A stretch of 64,000 nt of DNA from Pleionea mediterranea (GCF_003148745.1 NZ_QGGU01000012.1:62001-126000), one strand, 5' to 3'; numbered from the stretch's first letter, positions 47,738 to 56,415 are shown. Numbers and translations are program-made. The notes: generated from the letters alone by a model not told the origin.

Positions 47738-48601
47738 ATGGAAAACTTAAGCATTTTCAATACTGGGGTCAGGTTAGCTGAAAAAGTACTCGGCAGGATT
47801 GGAGTTTATGTTTGCCCACTTTGTCTTAAATCATTTGACGCTAACGATCTTAGTGAAGGACTCTTATCGTTAGAGCATGTGCCGCCTAAGTCTACCGGTG
47901 GCAAAGGAATAATTCTAACATGTAAGAAATGCAATAATTCTTCCGGCTATTTGTTTGAAGGCGATTTTAAAAAGAAAAATAAATTAATCTCTGCAATAGA
48001 AGCTGTATTTCAATTAAGTAATGATAGTCCTCATAGATTTAAAATGAATTTATCAGGCATAGAAACAGATGTAAAGCTTCAAGTTGATGATGGAAGGGTC
48101 AATATAGAAGTGCTGAGAAACACAAACGACCCAAAACAAATAAGCCAACAGTTAAGCCAATTAAAAATCATGTCTGACGGTGACTTCCGTGGATTAAGCT
48201 TTAATTTGACTACTTCACAAAGATTTAAAGAGCGAAATATTGAGTTATCATTCTTAAAATCTGCATTTTTGGCATGCGTTGCGAAATTTGGATATTCTTT
48301 TTGTAAATCAAATTCAACTGATGAAGTTAGGAAGCAAATTATTTATCCAGAGAAAGATTATTTTGAAGGTTTTTTATTCAGGAAAACTTCTGAGATTGAT
48401 GGAGAAAATAAAATAATTTACTTTCAAAAAAGAAATGTATTGCTTTGTATAATCGATAATTATGTGGTCGTGCTACCCATTCCAGATGAAACCCTAGACG
48501 ACTATAATGCCTTTGTTGAAGAATATAGAGAGATAAATAATGCCACTCTAAATGGTATAGACCATGGTTGGCCTTCAAGCTTTGAAGGGATATATGATTG
48601 A
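47738..48601 (+). CDS. HNH-type putative endonuclease
   Basis: N-terminal HNH-like zinc module: CPLC (Cys26/Cys29), SLEHVPPKSTGG (Glu46/His47) and CKKCNN (Cys62/Cys65/Asn66). The remaining ~215 residues are a mixed alpha/beta domain of no family I recognise. Length 287. Strongly AT-rich compared with the flanks. It is preceded by a 233-base gap with no visible gene and ends about 115 bases before tRNA-Phe. A nuclease role in defence is likely but unproven. Confidence 0.65.
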   Translation: MENLSIFNTGVRLAEKVLGRIGVYVCPLCLKSFDANDLSEGLLSLEHVPPKSTGGKGIILTCKKCNNSSGYLFEGDFKKKNKLISAIEAVFQLSNDSPHRFKMNLSGIETDVKLQVDDGRVNIEVLRNTNDPKQISQQLSQLKIMSDGDFRGLSFNLTTSQRFKERNIELSFLKSAFLACVAKFGYSFCKSNSTDEVRKQIIYPEKDYFEGFLFRKTSEIDGENKIIYFQKRNVLLCIIDNYVVVLPIPDETLDDYNAFVEEYREINNATLNGIDHGWPSSFEGIYD

Positions 48602-48672
48602 AGTTTCGAAATTAATTGTGCACTGCAAAGATTTACTGAACTTCAAAAAATAATTGAAAACGTAACCCCAAT

Positions 48673-48708
48673 AAAAAAGGGTTTGTAGTTATTAACTACA
48701 AACCCTTT
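48673..48708 (-). terminator. Terminator after tRNA-Phe
   Basis: AAAGGGTTTGTAGTT and AACTACAAACCCTTT form a perfect 15-bp stem with an ATT loop (48676-48708). On the minus strand it is followed by six U (48678-48673), so it terminates the tRNA transcript. If the island model is right, this hairpin came with the island. Confidence 0.88.
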
Positions 48709-48715
48709 GGAATAA

Positions 48716-48791
48716 TGGTGGCCCGGGGCAGAGTTGAACTGCCGACACAAGGATTTTCAATCCTCTGCTCTACCAACTGAGCTACCAGGCC
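48716..48791 (-). tRNA. tRNA-Phe (anticodon GAA)
   Basis: 76-nt cloverleaf: acceptor GGCCTGG with CCGGGCC (one G-U pair), D-arm GCTC-AGTTGGTA-GAGC, anticodon arm GAGGA-TTGAAAA-TCCTT with GAA, T-arm GGCAG-TTCAACT-CTGCC, discriminator A and encoded CCA. It closely resembles E. coli tRNA-Phe. Its 3' 13 bases recur at 36060-36072, marking a candidate integration site. Confidence 0.97.
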
Positions 48792-48959
48792 ACTTTAGAA
48801 GAGTTTGTGTTTTAAGAGCTAACTCGGAACTCTATTTCTCAAACATGGCATTGAGCCAAGTTCGATAAATTCTGCTCTTTCGGCCTAAAAATTAGGGCGT
48901 TTTCGAAAGAGCGCGTATTAAACCGATTTAGCGCTTTGAAGTCAAGCTTTTGCCAGCAA

Positions 48960-49238
48960 TTATTCGGCCTTTTCTGGTGGAATATAACCTTCAGGCTTGT
49001 CGTAATCGCCACCAAACAAAAATTTCTCCATTTCACCGGCCAGATATTTTCGCGTTTCTGGTTCAATAACGTTCAAACGTTTCTCATTGATCAACATGGT
49101 TTGGTGTTGCAGCCACATTTGCCACGCCTGCATGGAAATTTCTTTGTATATTTTTTGTCCAAGCTCACCTGGGTAGGTGGGTGCATTAAGGCCGGGTAAT
49201 TCTTTATCGAGTTTTTTACAGTGCACGGTGCGTGACAT
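48960..49238 (-). CDS. yggX: Fe(2+)-trafficking protein YggX
   Basis: Small protein that protects iron-sulfur clusters and supports iron trafficking. Matches E. coli YggX: MSRTVHCKKLDKELPGL, then QAWQMWLQHQTMLINEKRLN and the C-terminal GYIPPEK. Length 92. It lies 19 bases after mutY on the same strand, the arrangement known from E. coli (mutY-yggX). ACTCCTGAAG upstream reads AGGAG on the coding strand just before the ATG. Confidence 0.96.
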   Translation of the reverse strand: MSRTVHCKKLDKELPGLNAPTYPGELGQKIYKEISMQAWQMWLQHQTMLINEKRLNVIEPETRKYLAGEMEKFLFGGDYDKPEGYIPPEKAE

Positions 49239-49257
49239 GGTGACTCCTGAAGAATGT

Positions 49258-50328
49258 TTAATGGTCAGTCGATCCGTTAAGTTGTTTTAAAAGTTTGAGC
49301 ACTGGACCGGGTAAACCTATCTGATCAAGTTTTGCTAGATCCTGCCACCTTAATTGGCTTTCGTCCATTACTTGCGGCGATTGTTTGGTTACCAGTAAGT
49401 ATGGCTGAATATCCAGATGAAAATGACTAAAGGTATGGCGAAAAGGCGATAGCGCCTGTTGATGCGGCAAGTCATCGGTCGAAACTACCGCGGCGCTTAA
49501 TTGAATTAAATAATCGCTCAATAACTGAGAAGATTCGGCCTGTGGTAATGACCATAGGCCCCCCCAGATCCCGGTGGAAGGACGCTTTTCCAGTAAAACT
49601 TTATTTTGGCTTTGTACAATGGCAAACGCTGCCTGACGTACCGGTTTGTTGGCTTTTGGTTTACTGTTGGGGTACTGGTGTTGAGTACCTTGTTGATAAG
49701 CTTTGCAGTGAGAGACTAACGGACATTGTTCGCAGTCAGGGTTACGGCGGGTACACAAAGTCGCGCCCAGATCCATCATTGCCTGATTATATTCGTCGGC
49801 CCGCTGCTCTGGCGACAGCTTCTCAGCAATTTGCCACAACTCTTTATGGACTTTGCTTTGACCGGGCCAACCTTCAATCTGATAGAACCGACATAACACT
49901 CGCTTCACATTGCCGTCCAATATAGCGGCGGGTTTTCCGGTGCTTAACGAATGGATCGCCCCTGCCGTTGAGCGGCCAATGCCGGGCAGTTGTTCCAGTT
50001 CGACAACGGTATCTGGCCAGCGTCCATTATGCTCATTCACGATTACCTGAGCACACTTATGCAGGTTGCGCGCGCGCGAGTAATAACCAAGTCCGGTCCA
50101 TAAGGTCAGCACATCATCCTGCGAAGCTTTTGCCAAATCTTCCAGCGTCGGAAACTTTGTCATAAATCGTTTGTAGTAAGGAATAACCGTTGCCACCTGA
50201 GTTTGCTGCAGCATAATTTCAGACACCCAGACACGGTAATGGGTTTTATCTTGCTGCCATGGCAAATTTTTTCGGCCATGTTGCTGGTAGAAGTTTAAGA
50301 CAGCGCGTTGAAAATCTTTTGGATCCAA
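49258..50328 (-). CDS. mutY: A/G-specific adenine DNA glycosylase MutY
   Basis: Removes A mispaired with 8-oxoG. I start it at TTG 50328: then the catalytic residues fall at Glu37 (SEIMLQQTQ) and Asp138 (LDGNVKR), exactly the E. coli numbering. A TTG at 50367 would add 13 residues; no ATG is available. HhH motif LPGIGRSTAGAI, iron-sulfur cluster C-x6-C-x2-C-x5-C (TCRRNPDCEQCPLVSHC region) and a C-terminal MutT-like domain that reads 8-oxoG (~230-350) are all present. About 356 residues. Cotranscribed with yggX. Confidence 0.94.
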   Translation of the reverse strand: MDPKDFQRAVLNFYQQHGRKNLPWQQDKTHYRVWVSEIMLQQTQVATVIPYYKRFMTKFPTLEDLAKASQDDVLTLWTGLGYYSRARNLHKCAQVIVNEHNGRWPDTVVELEQLPGIGRSTAGAIHSLSTGKPAAILDGNVKRVLCRFYQIEGWPGQSKVHKELWQIAEKLSPEQRADEYNQAMMDLGATLCTRRNPDCEQCPLVSHCKAYQQGTQHQYPNSKPKANKPVRQAAFAIVQSQNKVLLEKRPSTGIWGGLWSLPQAESSQLLSDYLIQLSAAVVSTDDLPHQQALSPFRHTFSHFHLDIQPYLLVTKQSPQVMDESQLRWQDLAKLDQIGLPGPVLKLLKQLNGSTDH

Positions 50329-50415
50329 TCGGAGTTCTCGTTGGTGAGTGTGGGAGGGAGTGTACAAAATTGAGGTTTTAGGGGGAAGGTAATTCTAGGT
50401 TTATGTGATATCGCT

Positions 50416-50481
50416 TTTCGCCCAGCCGGGCGACCCACTTTTTTTCAAGAGCAAAAAAAAGTAGGCAAAAAATGCCCTACG
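50416..50481 (+). repeat. Dispersed two-hairpin repeat, copy B
   Basis: TTTCGCCC, a CGCCC/GGGCG hairpin, then a T-run/A-run hairpin around CAAGAGC, and TAGGCAAAAAATGCCCTACG. Same architecture as copy A (26989-27047). It opens a 605-base gap between mutY and the SLC13 gene; the stretch between copies B and C (50482-50825) shows no gene. Confidence 0.6.
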
Positions 50482-50825
50482 CTAGCCGCTGTGGCATTTG
50501 TTCAGAATGTTTCAAATCTATAGTGTACTTCTGTAACCTGGGAGAAGCCTGATAAATCTTTTAGTGCCAGTTAAGATTTGTTCTGAGTTGTTAGACAACT
50601 TTAGTTAGTATGAGGCATGAGCTTTTTGGCTTTTTTTAAAGCAGATAAGCACAGTGTTTTTAGTTCTTTAAAAAAACAGGCGAGTTTAAGAGTTTCGATT
50701 AAAAATGAATTATCCAATCTTACAACTCTAATCTTCCCTGCCCGACACAAGAATTTTCCGACAATTATTAACGGTCAGGAATATTTATTGAGTTAGATAG
50801 AATACGAAACAAGTGCCTAGCGGCG

Positions 50826-50893
50826 AGCGACAGGGTATTCTTTGCCTACTTTCTTTTGCTCTTGAAAGAAAGTGGGTCGCCCGACGGGGCGAA
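50826..50893 (-). repeat. Dispersed two-hairpin repeat, copy C (inverted)
   Basis: The reverse complement matches copy B almost base for base over ~60 bases (GGGCGACCCACTTTCTTTC, then AAAGAAAGTAGGCAAAG), so B and C form an inverted pair about 340 bases apart, upstream of the SLC13 stop. Confidence 0.6.
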
Positions 50894-50933
50894 ACCCAGT
50901 GTATAGATAAACGTTTAAGTAATAAGTTTCACT

Positions 50934-52784
50934 CTAACTCGGCGTCAGAGGATGCAACATAGGCACCACAAAACTCAACACTATCCACATCAAAATCACC
51001 AGCGGCCCACCAATTCGAACAAAGTCGGAAAACTGATAGCCACCGGCGTTCATTACCAGCAGGTTAGTTTTATACGCCACGGGTGTGGCATAACTCATAT
51101 TGGCGCCAAACAGTACTGCAATTACAAAGGGTTCTGGTGAAAGCTGAAGTTGTGACGCCACCGATATGGCTATTGGAGTACCAATAACCGCTGCTGCATT
51201 ATTCGACACAACATTGGTCAAAATGGCCAGCAATAGCATCAGGCCACTTAAGATAACCACCGGCGGTGCACCAGAGAATACGGCGACAAAAGATTGCGCC
51301 AGATAATCGGCGCCTCCTGTGAGTAACAGGGCTTCACCGAGAGCGAGCGATGCGACAACGATAAGAACCACCTGGGTGCTTAATGCCAGTGATGCGTCGC
51401 GCCAGCTCATGCAGCGGGTGATTAACATCAAAATTACCCCGCACAGGGCGCTGACTGAAATGGGTAAAATGCCAAGCGCCGCAAAAAAGATAATGCTCGC
51501 CATAATGCCCAGTGCCACGGGTGCTTTATCGGAATGTGGCAGATCAGTGGTGGCGTCTAATACTAACAGCTCACCTTCTTTTTTCATTTTCGATATATTC
51601 TCGCGCGGCCCTTGAACCAATAAAACATCGCCCACGTGCAGCGATACATTGCCAAGCTTACGATACAGATCGATGGCTTTACCGCCTCGGTGCAGCGCTA
51701 TGGCTACCAGTTTAAATTGATCAATAAAACGGACATTTTTTAGGGTTGATCCCGCAAGAGGTGAACCGGGGACAACAACAACTTCGGCCAGCTGTTGATC
51801 TTCGGCCACCAGTGGGTGTTCATCGTCCACCATCTGTTTACCCTTGAACAACCTGGCACCAATGGAAGATTCGTATTCTTTAAGATTATCCGGGGTATCG
51901 GAAACGCGCAGTCGATCACCGGCGTTAAGCACCACATCGGGCATGGGTAATATTCGCGTATCGGTTTCTTCGCCTCGTTGAATGCGTTCAACTTTCATAT
52001 GGCCGCCTGCCTGATTGATCACTTCGGCAAGTGTTTTGCCGTTGGCGTAACCGTCTTCCTGAATGGTTAAGTGAGCAGTAAACAGCCTGGGCGAGCTGTC
52101 GGACATGGAAGCGGTACGTTCCGGAATAATTCTGGGCGCAATTAACCACAAATAAACAATTGCTACAGCACCGGCAATGGCGGCAGCTGGCATAAAATCA
52201 AACATATCGAGCCTGCGCATGCCCATATCGGCAGCAACGGATACCACCAGCAGATTGGTTGATGTGCCTATTGTGGTGGACATGCCGCCAACCAGAGTGC
52301 CAAGACCCATGGGCATTAACACGGATGAGGCCGATGATTTGGTTTTAAGCGATACGCTGATTAAAATGGGCAGCAGTAAAACCACTATCGGCGTGTTGTT
52401 CATAAACGCACTAAGAACAGCGCCAACAATCAGGGTTAGCAACAGGGAGATAACCGGTGACGTCTTCCACACTTTGGCCAGCACCCGACCAATAGGTTCC
52501 AGTGCGCCGGTGCGCACTAACCCCTGACCGGCCATCATCAATGCGCATACCGACACCAATGCTTCATGACCAAAACCGGAGAAAAATTGCGTCGCTTCTA
52601 TTCGTTCAGCCTGTGCCGGAGGCACATAGGGGAAAATTTCAAAACCAACCGTTACAAGCAACAATACCGCAAGGCAGCTGGTTTCCAGTGGAATATCTTC
52701 GCGGCGGAAAAGATAAAGCGCAATCACGGTCAGTATTAATACTGCCAGAGCATGGTTATTCGGGATTGAAGGTAAATCAAACAT
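50934..52784 (-). CDS. SLC13-family permease with two RCK_C domains
   Basis: Inner-membrane anion/dicarboxylate-type transporter of the SLC13/DASS superfamily, with two TrkA-C (RCK_C) domains (~210-390) inserted between membrane halves. The N-terminal half includes GFGHEALVSVCALMMAGQGLVRTG and the conserved NTPIVVLLLPI; the C-terminal half has NVVSNNAAAVIGTPIAIS. Length 616. Substrate (sulfate, sodium-coupled dicarboxylate or other) is not predictable. It stands alone. Confidence 0.88.
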   Translation of the reverse strand: MFDLPSIPNNHALAVLILTVIALYLFRREDIPLETSCLAVLLLVTVGFEIFPYVPPAQAERIEATQFFSGFGHEALVSVCALMMAGQGLVRTGALEPIGRVLAKVWKTSPVISLLLTLIVGAVLSAFMNNTPIVVLLLPILISVSLKTKSSASSVLMPMGLGTLVGGMSTTIGTSTNLLVVSVAADMGMRRLDMFDFMPAAAIAGAVAIVYLWLIAPRIIPERTASMSDSSPRLFTAHLTIQEDGYANGKTLAEVINQAGGHMKVERIQRGEETDTRILPMPDVVLNAGDRLRVSDTPDNLKEYESSIGARLFKGKQMVDDEHPLVAEDQQLAEVVVVPGSPLAGSTLKNVRFIDQFKLVAIALHRGGKAIDLYRKLGNVSLHVGDVLLVQGPRENISKMKKEGELLVLDATTDLPHSDKAPVALGIMASIIFFAALGILPISVSALCGVILMLITRCMSWRDASLALSTQVVLIVVASLALGEALLLTGGADYLAQSFVAVFSGAPPVVILSGLMLLLAILTNVVSNNAAAVIGTPIAISVASQLQLSPEPFVIAVLFGANMSYATPVAYKTNLLVMNAGGYQFSDFVRIGGPLVILMWIVLSFVVPMLHPLTPS

Positions 52785-52981
52785 GCGGTGATGGTTGCCT
52801 TTTTTATTTTATCAGTGCGTTATGGGTTGGTTTCAATCAGCCGCTTTAACTGGCTGGTCAGTATATCGTTTTAACCGAGCATTTTTTTAAGAATAACGAG
52901 GAATAACTTAGAAGCAAGAAATAACGTGACATTTTTTCCTGAATCTTGCCCAAGTCGGCAGGTGTGTCGCCTTTTGAACTT

Positions 52982-52990
52982 TGCTACAAT
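52982..52990 (+). promoter_or_regulatory. Candidate extended -10 promoter of trmB
   Basis: TTGCTACAAT contains the extended -10 form TGC-TACAAT, 160 bases before the trmB ATG. No matching -35 is obvious. The remainder of the gap 52785-53149 shows no other feature. Confidence 0.35.
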
Positions 52991-53149
52991 CGCTCGAATT
53001 CAGTATCTGCGCGGTATGGGATGTTTTGGGTGTGATCTGGGAAGGTTCGTTTAATCAGGCTACCTTGTGTAAACTCCTTATTTAAACAAACCTACTGTAA
53101 TCAACTATTGTAAATTGTGAATCAACACGACAGCGAACGACATCCCATT

Positions 53150-53848
53150 ATGAATGACACCCGGCAACCTCAGTTTATGCGAAAAATCCGCAGCTTTGTG
53201 TTACGAGAAGGCCGTATGACCAAAGGTCAGCAACGAGCCATGGACACCTATTTTCCACAAATGGGTGTGGTGTTTTCAAGCAAGTCGATAGATTTTACCG
53301 AGTTGTTTGGCAACACCAATCCGGTGATCCTTGAAATTGGCTTTGGCATGGGAAAGTCGCTGGCAGAGCAAGCGGCAAATCATCGTGATAATAATTATCT
53401 TGGCATAGAAGTGCATACACCCGGTGTTGGTGCCTGTCTGTTGTTAGCCGAAGAATATGAGCTGATCAATTTAAGAGTGATCAATCACGATGCCGTTGAG
53501 GTGCTTGAACAGATGATTGCGCCTGAATCGCTCGATGGCATTCAAGTTTATTTTCCCGATCCCTGGCATAAAAAACGTCACCATAAACGGCGAATTATCC
53601 AGACGCATTTTGTTGATCATTGCCGAACAAAACTAAAACCCGAAGGCTTTTTGCACATGGCTACTGATTGGGAAAACTACGCCCACTATATGCTTAATGT
53701 GATGAAACAGGTGACAGGTTGGCGTAACTGTTCGGAAAGCGACGATTTTATTCCACGACCTTCGGACAGGCCATTAACCAAGTTTGAACATCGCGGGCAG
53801 AAACTCGGCCATGGTGTCTGGGATTTAATGTTTAAAAAGCAGTCTTAG
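53150..53848 (+). CDS. trmB: tRNA (guanine-N7-)-methyltransferase TrmB
   Basis: Methylates G46 of tRNAs. The SAM site reads [11 protein letters not shown], followed by [17 protein letters not shown] and the catalytic region [17 protein letters not shown] use ATG 53150 ([16 protein letters not shown]), which resembles the E. coli N-terminus; a GTG at 53117 would add 11 residues, and neither has a strong ribosome-binding site. Length 232. Divergent from hemW across a short gap, a common pairing with rdgB-hemW. Confidence 0.92.
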   Translation: MNDTRQPQFMRKIRSFVLREGRMTKGQQRAMDTYFPQMGVVFSSKSIDFTELFGNTNPVILEIGFGMGKSLAEQAANHRDNNYLGIEVHTPGVGACLLLAEEYELINLRVINHDAVEVLEQMIAPESLDGIQVYFPDPWHKKRHHKRRIIQTHFVDHCRTKLKPEGFLHMATDWENYAHYMLNVMKQVTGWRNCSESDDFIPRPSDRPLTKFEHRGQKLGHGVWDLMFKKQS

Positions 53849-53886
53849 CGAATCTCTAATCACGAAAGTTAAACATGCTTAAGAAT

Positions 53887-55086
53887 TTACTCTACTTTTG
53901 TCACGGGAATTTGCTTTGGCATTTTAAAATGTTCCGGCATAAAAATTTCCAACAGATCATTTAAAAAACGCTGGCCTTGAAGCGTTGGTTTTAGCCAGCC
54001 ATTTTCCCGAACTAATAATCCTTTTGTTTCAGCTTTGGATAGCTGACTTTCAATAACGCTAATCGCAAGGCCGGTTCGTTCATTAAAAAATACTTCGGGC
54101 ACGCCGCCGGTGAGCCGCATGGCGTTCATCATAAACTCCAGTGGCAACTCATTGATATCAATAGCATGGGACGTCTGTGTGTAAGGCTTATCGGCATTCA
54201 AATAATCTTTCGGACTGCGAAACTGGCTGTAGCGTAAAATCTGTTGCTCTGCCGGAAGCGTTATTTTGCCGTGACCGCCTGCGCCAATTGCCAGATAATC
54301 GCCAAATGACCAATAGTTCAGATTGTGCTGACTTTGCAACGAGGATTGTTTGGCGTAAGCCGACACTTCGTATTTATGAAAGCCATTATTCGCCAGCAAA
54401 CTTTCTCCTGCATCCTGAATATCCGTTAATGTATCGTCTGCGGGTAAGCTTGGCGGCTGTTGGTAAAACAGAGTATTCGGCTCCAGCGTTAGCTGATACC
54501 AGGAAATATGACTGACCTGACTATCAATGGCTCGCAGTAAATCTTGCTGGGCATTACTGATGGATTGGCCCGGTAGTCCGTGCATTAAATCAAGATTAAT
54601 GCGCTGAAAGCCCGCTTTGTTGGCAAAGTCGATCGCGCGATCAACTTCATTTGCCGAATGAATGCGGCCGAGAGTTTTTAAGTGCGAATCGTTAAAGCTT
54701 TGAACACCGATGGATAAACGGTTGATGCCAGCATCAAAGAAACCTTTGAATTTATCGGCTTCGGCAGTACCCGGGTTGGCTTCCAGGGTAATTTCTATAT
54801 CAAAGTTAAACGGGATCAATGAGCGGATTCCACTTAGCAGACGATCCAGAGATTCTGCAGAAAACAGACTGGGTGTGCCACCGCCAATAAAGATACTGTG
54901 CAATCGTCGTCCCCACACCTGGGGTAATTGCCGGGTTAAATCCTCAAGCAAAGCATCAATATAAGCCTGTTCCGGTAATTCGGCTTTTTGCGTGTGAGAA
55001 TTAAAATCGCAATAGGGACACTTTTTTACACACCAGGGTATATGGATGTAAAGCGATAGCGGTGGCAGTGACGACAGGGCAATCAT
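53887..55086 (-). CDS. hemW: Radical SAM haem chaperone HemW
   Basis: Formerly called coproporphyrinogen oxidase-like. The radical SAM motif is C19-x3-C23-x2-C26 (WCVKKCPYC), with GGGTPSL, LEANPGT and RLSIGVQSF downstream. The C-terminal HemN-like region includes ELPLEFMMNAMRL. Length 399. HemW binds haem and is thought to insert it into respiratory proteins rather than making coproporphyrinogen. Its ATG overlaps the rdgB stop as ATGA, so the two are coupled. Confidence 0.94.
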   Translation of the reverse strand: MIALSSLPPLSLYIHIPWCVKKCPYCDFNSHTQKAELPEQAYIDALLEDLTRQLPQVWGRRLHSIFIGGGTPSLFSAESLDRLLSGIRSLIPFNFDIEITLEANPGTAEADKFKGFFDAGINRLSIGVQSFNDSHLKTLGRIHSANEVDRAIDFANKAGFQRINLDLMHGLPGQSISNAQQDLLRAIDSQVSHISWYQLTLEPNTLFYQQPPSLPADDTLTDIQDAGESLLANNGFHKYEVSAYAKQSSLQSQHNLNYWSFGDYLAIGAGGHGKITLPAEQQILRYSQFRSPKDYLNADKPYTQTSHAIDINELPLEFMMNAMRLTGGVPEVFFNERTGLAISVIESQLSKAETKGLLVRENGWLKPTLQGQRFLNDLLEIFMPEHFKMPKQIPVTKVE

Positions 55087-55682
55087 AGAGCGCCAGTTTT
55101 TAAGTAGGTCATTAATTGTGATAAGGCTTTGCCGCGATGACTGATGGCGTGTTTTTGTTCATTGGTTAACTCCGCAGCGCTCATTTTATATTCCGGACAA
55201 AAAAACAAAGGGTCGTAGCCAAATCCGCCTTCGCCTCTGGGTGAATTAAGTATGTAGCCTTCCCAGCTGCCTTGGCAGATCACGGGCGTTGGGTCTTTTG
55301 CATGACGCATATAAACAATCACGCACTGGTAACGCGCCGTGCGGGCTGGCTCTGCAATGCCTTCGAGTTGCTCCAGCAGCTTTCGATTATTAGCAGCGTC
55401 ATTGCTGGGTTCTCCTGCGTAACGGGCAGAGTAGATACCCGGCTCGCCACTTAATGCGTCCACTTCAATGCCTGAGTCATCGGATATGGCCGGTTTGCCA
55501 CTGTGTAAGCAGGCATGACGCGCTTTAATGATGGCGTTTTCGACAAAACTGAGGCCATCCTCAATGGCATCGCTGATGCCTAACTGTTTTTGTGGTGTGA
55601 TCGTGTGTTGATAAGGCGTCAGAATATGTTGCAGTTCGGCAATTTTTTTCGGGTTACCGCTGGCAAGTACAATATCAAGCAT
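55083..55682 (-). CDS. rdgB: XTP/dITP diphosphatase RdgB
   Basis: Hydrolyses non-canonical purine triphosphates (ITP, XTP). Starts at ATG 55682 (MLDIVLASGNPKKIAEL), matching the E. coli N-terminus; the in-frame ATG at 55748 would add 22 atypical residues. Motifs: VENAIIKARHA, AISDDSGIEVDALSGEPGIYSARYAG and GGFGYDPLF, then SHRGKAL at the C-terminal end. Length 199 (E. coli 197). No Shine-Dalgarno sequence is visible at the chosen start. Coupled to hemW. Confidence 0.93.
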   Translation of the reverse strand: MLDIVLASGNPKKIAELQHILTPYQHTITPQKQLGISDAIEDGLSFVENAIIKARHACLHSGKPAISDDSGIEVDALSGEPGIYSARYAGEPSNDAANNRKLLEQLEGIAEPARTARYQCVIVYMRHAKDPTPVICQGSWEGYILNSPRGEGGFGYDPLFFCPEYKMSAAELTNEQKHAISHRGKALSQLMTYLKTGAL

Positions 55683-55761
55683 AAGGGAGTCGGCTTTGAT
55701 GGTTTTATTAATAATTGAAATTATAAAGTAGCTGTAGCAGCAATGCACACAGAGAACAGGA

Positions 55762-55881
55762 TGATTAATGTATAAAGGATGACTTATATTAAGGACGTCT
55801 TATTTAAAGAGAGTTAAGTTTAAAGCGAGCCTATTTTGAATAGAGCTAATTTTTAAAAGAGCTAGTTTTTAAAAGAGTTAA
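55762..55881. repeat. Imperfect 16-bp tandem array
   Basis: Seven or more consecutive units of exactly 16 bases, e.g. AGAGTTAAGTTTAAAG (55810), AGAGCTAATTTTTAAA (55842) and AGAGCTAGTTTTTAAA (55858), degenerating toward both ends (GATGACTTATATTAAG at 55778). It fills most of the rdgB-DUF4426 gap and is too short-period and AT-rich to be a CRISPR array. Confidence 0.7.
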
Positions 55882-55888
55882 CGGCGTT

Positions 55889-55923
55889 GGCGGATTAAAC
55901 CCAATAGTCGAATCCGCCTTTTT
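55889..55923 (+). terminator. Plus-strand hairpin with U-run, no gene upstream
   Basis: GGCGGATT (55889-55896) pairs with AATCCGCC (55911-55918) and is followed by five T on the plus strand. Both neighbouring genes are on the minus strand, so if this is a terminator it would end an unannotated plus-strand transcript crossing the 16-bp array. Confidence 0.45.
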
Positions 55924-55974
55924 AGGTTTCGTATCGAGACCTGTTTTTAACCTTAGTAGTATTTCTGCCCTGCT

Positions 55975-56415
55975 TTACTTAGAGGTGTAAACCGTCTGGG
56001 TAAATTGCAACGGAAGAGTTTTATCTTGTCCCGCAGGTTTAACATTTAATTTGAAGGTCAGGTTTTCTTCGTTGGAAAAACGAAAGTTGGCAATGTAATA
56101 GGTGGTTTCGCCTTCTCTAATTTCTTTAAAAGCCAAGTCTTTCATTTGACCGGCCAGATTATAGGCATTACCTGTAATATTGGCCATAACGGTTTTTTCG
56201 GTGTCTGTGTCCATAACGGTAATGTTGACAAGCGCTATCGACTTGGAGCGTTTTAACCCATAGTGAGCGGCTACTTCAGGTTGTAAAAAGTCACTGTTAA
56301 ACACACTGTAGTGAAGAGTATAGCCATCGACTTGTGTGCTGTTGTCATTTGCAGCCAACGAAAGTGTTACCGCGCCTGCAAAGGCCAGCAGGATAAAACG
56401 ATAAAGCAGCTTCAT
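55975..56415 (-). CDS. DUF4426-family exported protein
   Basis: Signal peptide (~1-21, AFAGAVTLSLA) and a beta-rich mature part with the DUF4426 pattern: YTLHYSVFNSDFLQPEVAAHYGLKRSKSIALVNITV and a closing LPLQFTQTVY. Length 146. The family occurs beside rdgB, hemW, yggT and proC in many gammaproteobacteria, which fits its place here, although a GTPase gene is inserted between it and yggT. Function unknown. Confidence 0.85.
   Translation of the reverse strand: MKLLYRFILLAFAGAVTLSLAANDNSTQVDGYTLHYSVFNSDFLQPEVAAHYGLKRSKSIALVNITVMDTDTEKTVMANITGNAYNLAGQMKDLAFKEIREGETTYYIANFRFSNEENLTFKLNVKPAGQDKTLPLQFTQTVYTSK

Larger units (their letters stand above)
36060..48728. mobile_element. Candidate tRNA-Phe genomic island (defence island)
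   Basis: Bounded on the left by a 13-bp copy of the tRNA-Phe 3' end and on the right by the intact tRNA. Contents are typical accessory genes: hsdR, hsdM, hsdS, an RT-nitrilase, an AlbA_2/ATPase-like gene and an HNH-like gene, all on the plus strand, while both flanks are core genes (a minus-strand yggX-mutY on the right). The original tRNA terminator appears displaced to 36018-36047. No integrase, excisionase or transposase is visible, so the element is probably immobile now. Confidence 0.6.

Noticed and set aside
36060-48728. Prophage or integrative element with its own integrase
   Set aside because: No integrase, excisionase, phage structural or conjugation gene is present.
55762-55881. 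Tandem array considered as a CRISPR
   Set aside because: Units are contiguous 16-base repeats with no spacers, and no cas gene is nearby.
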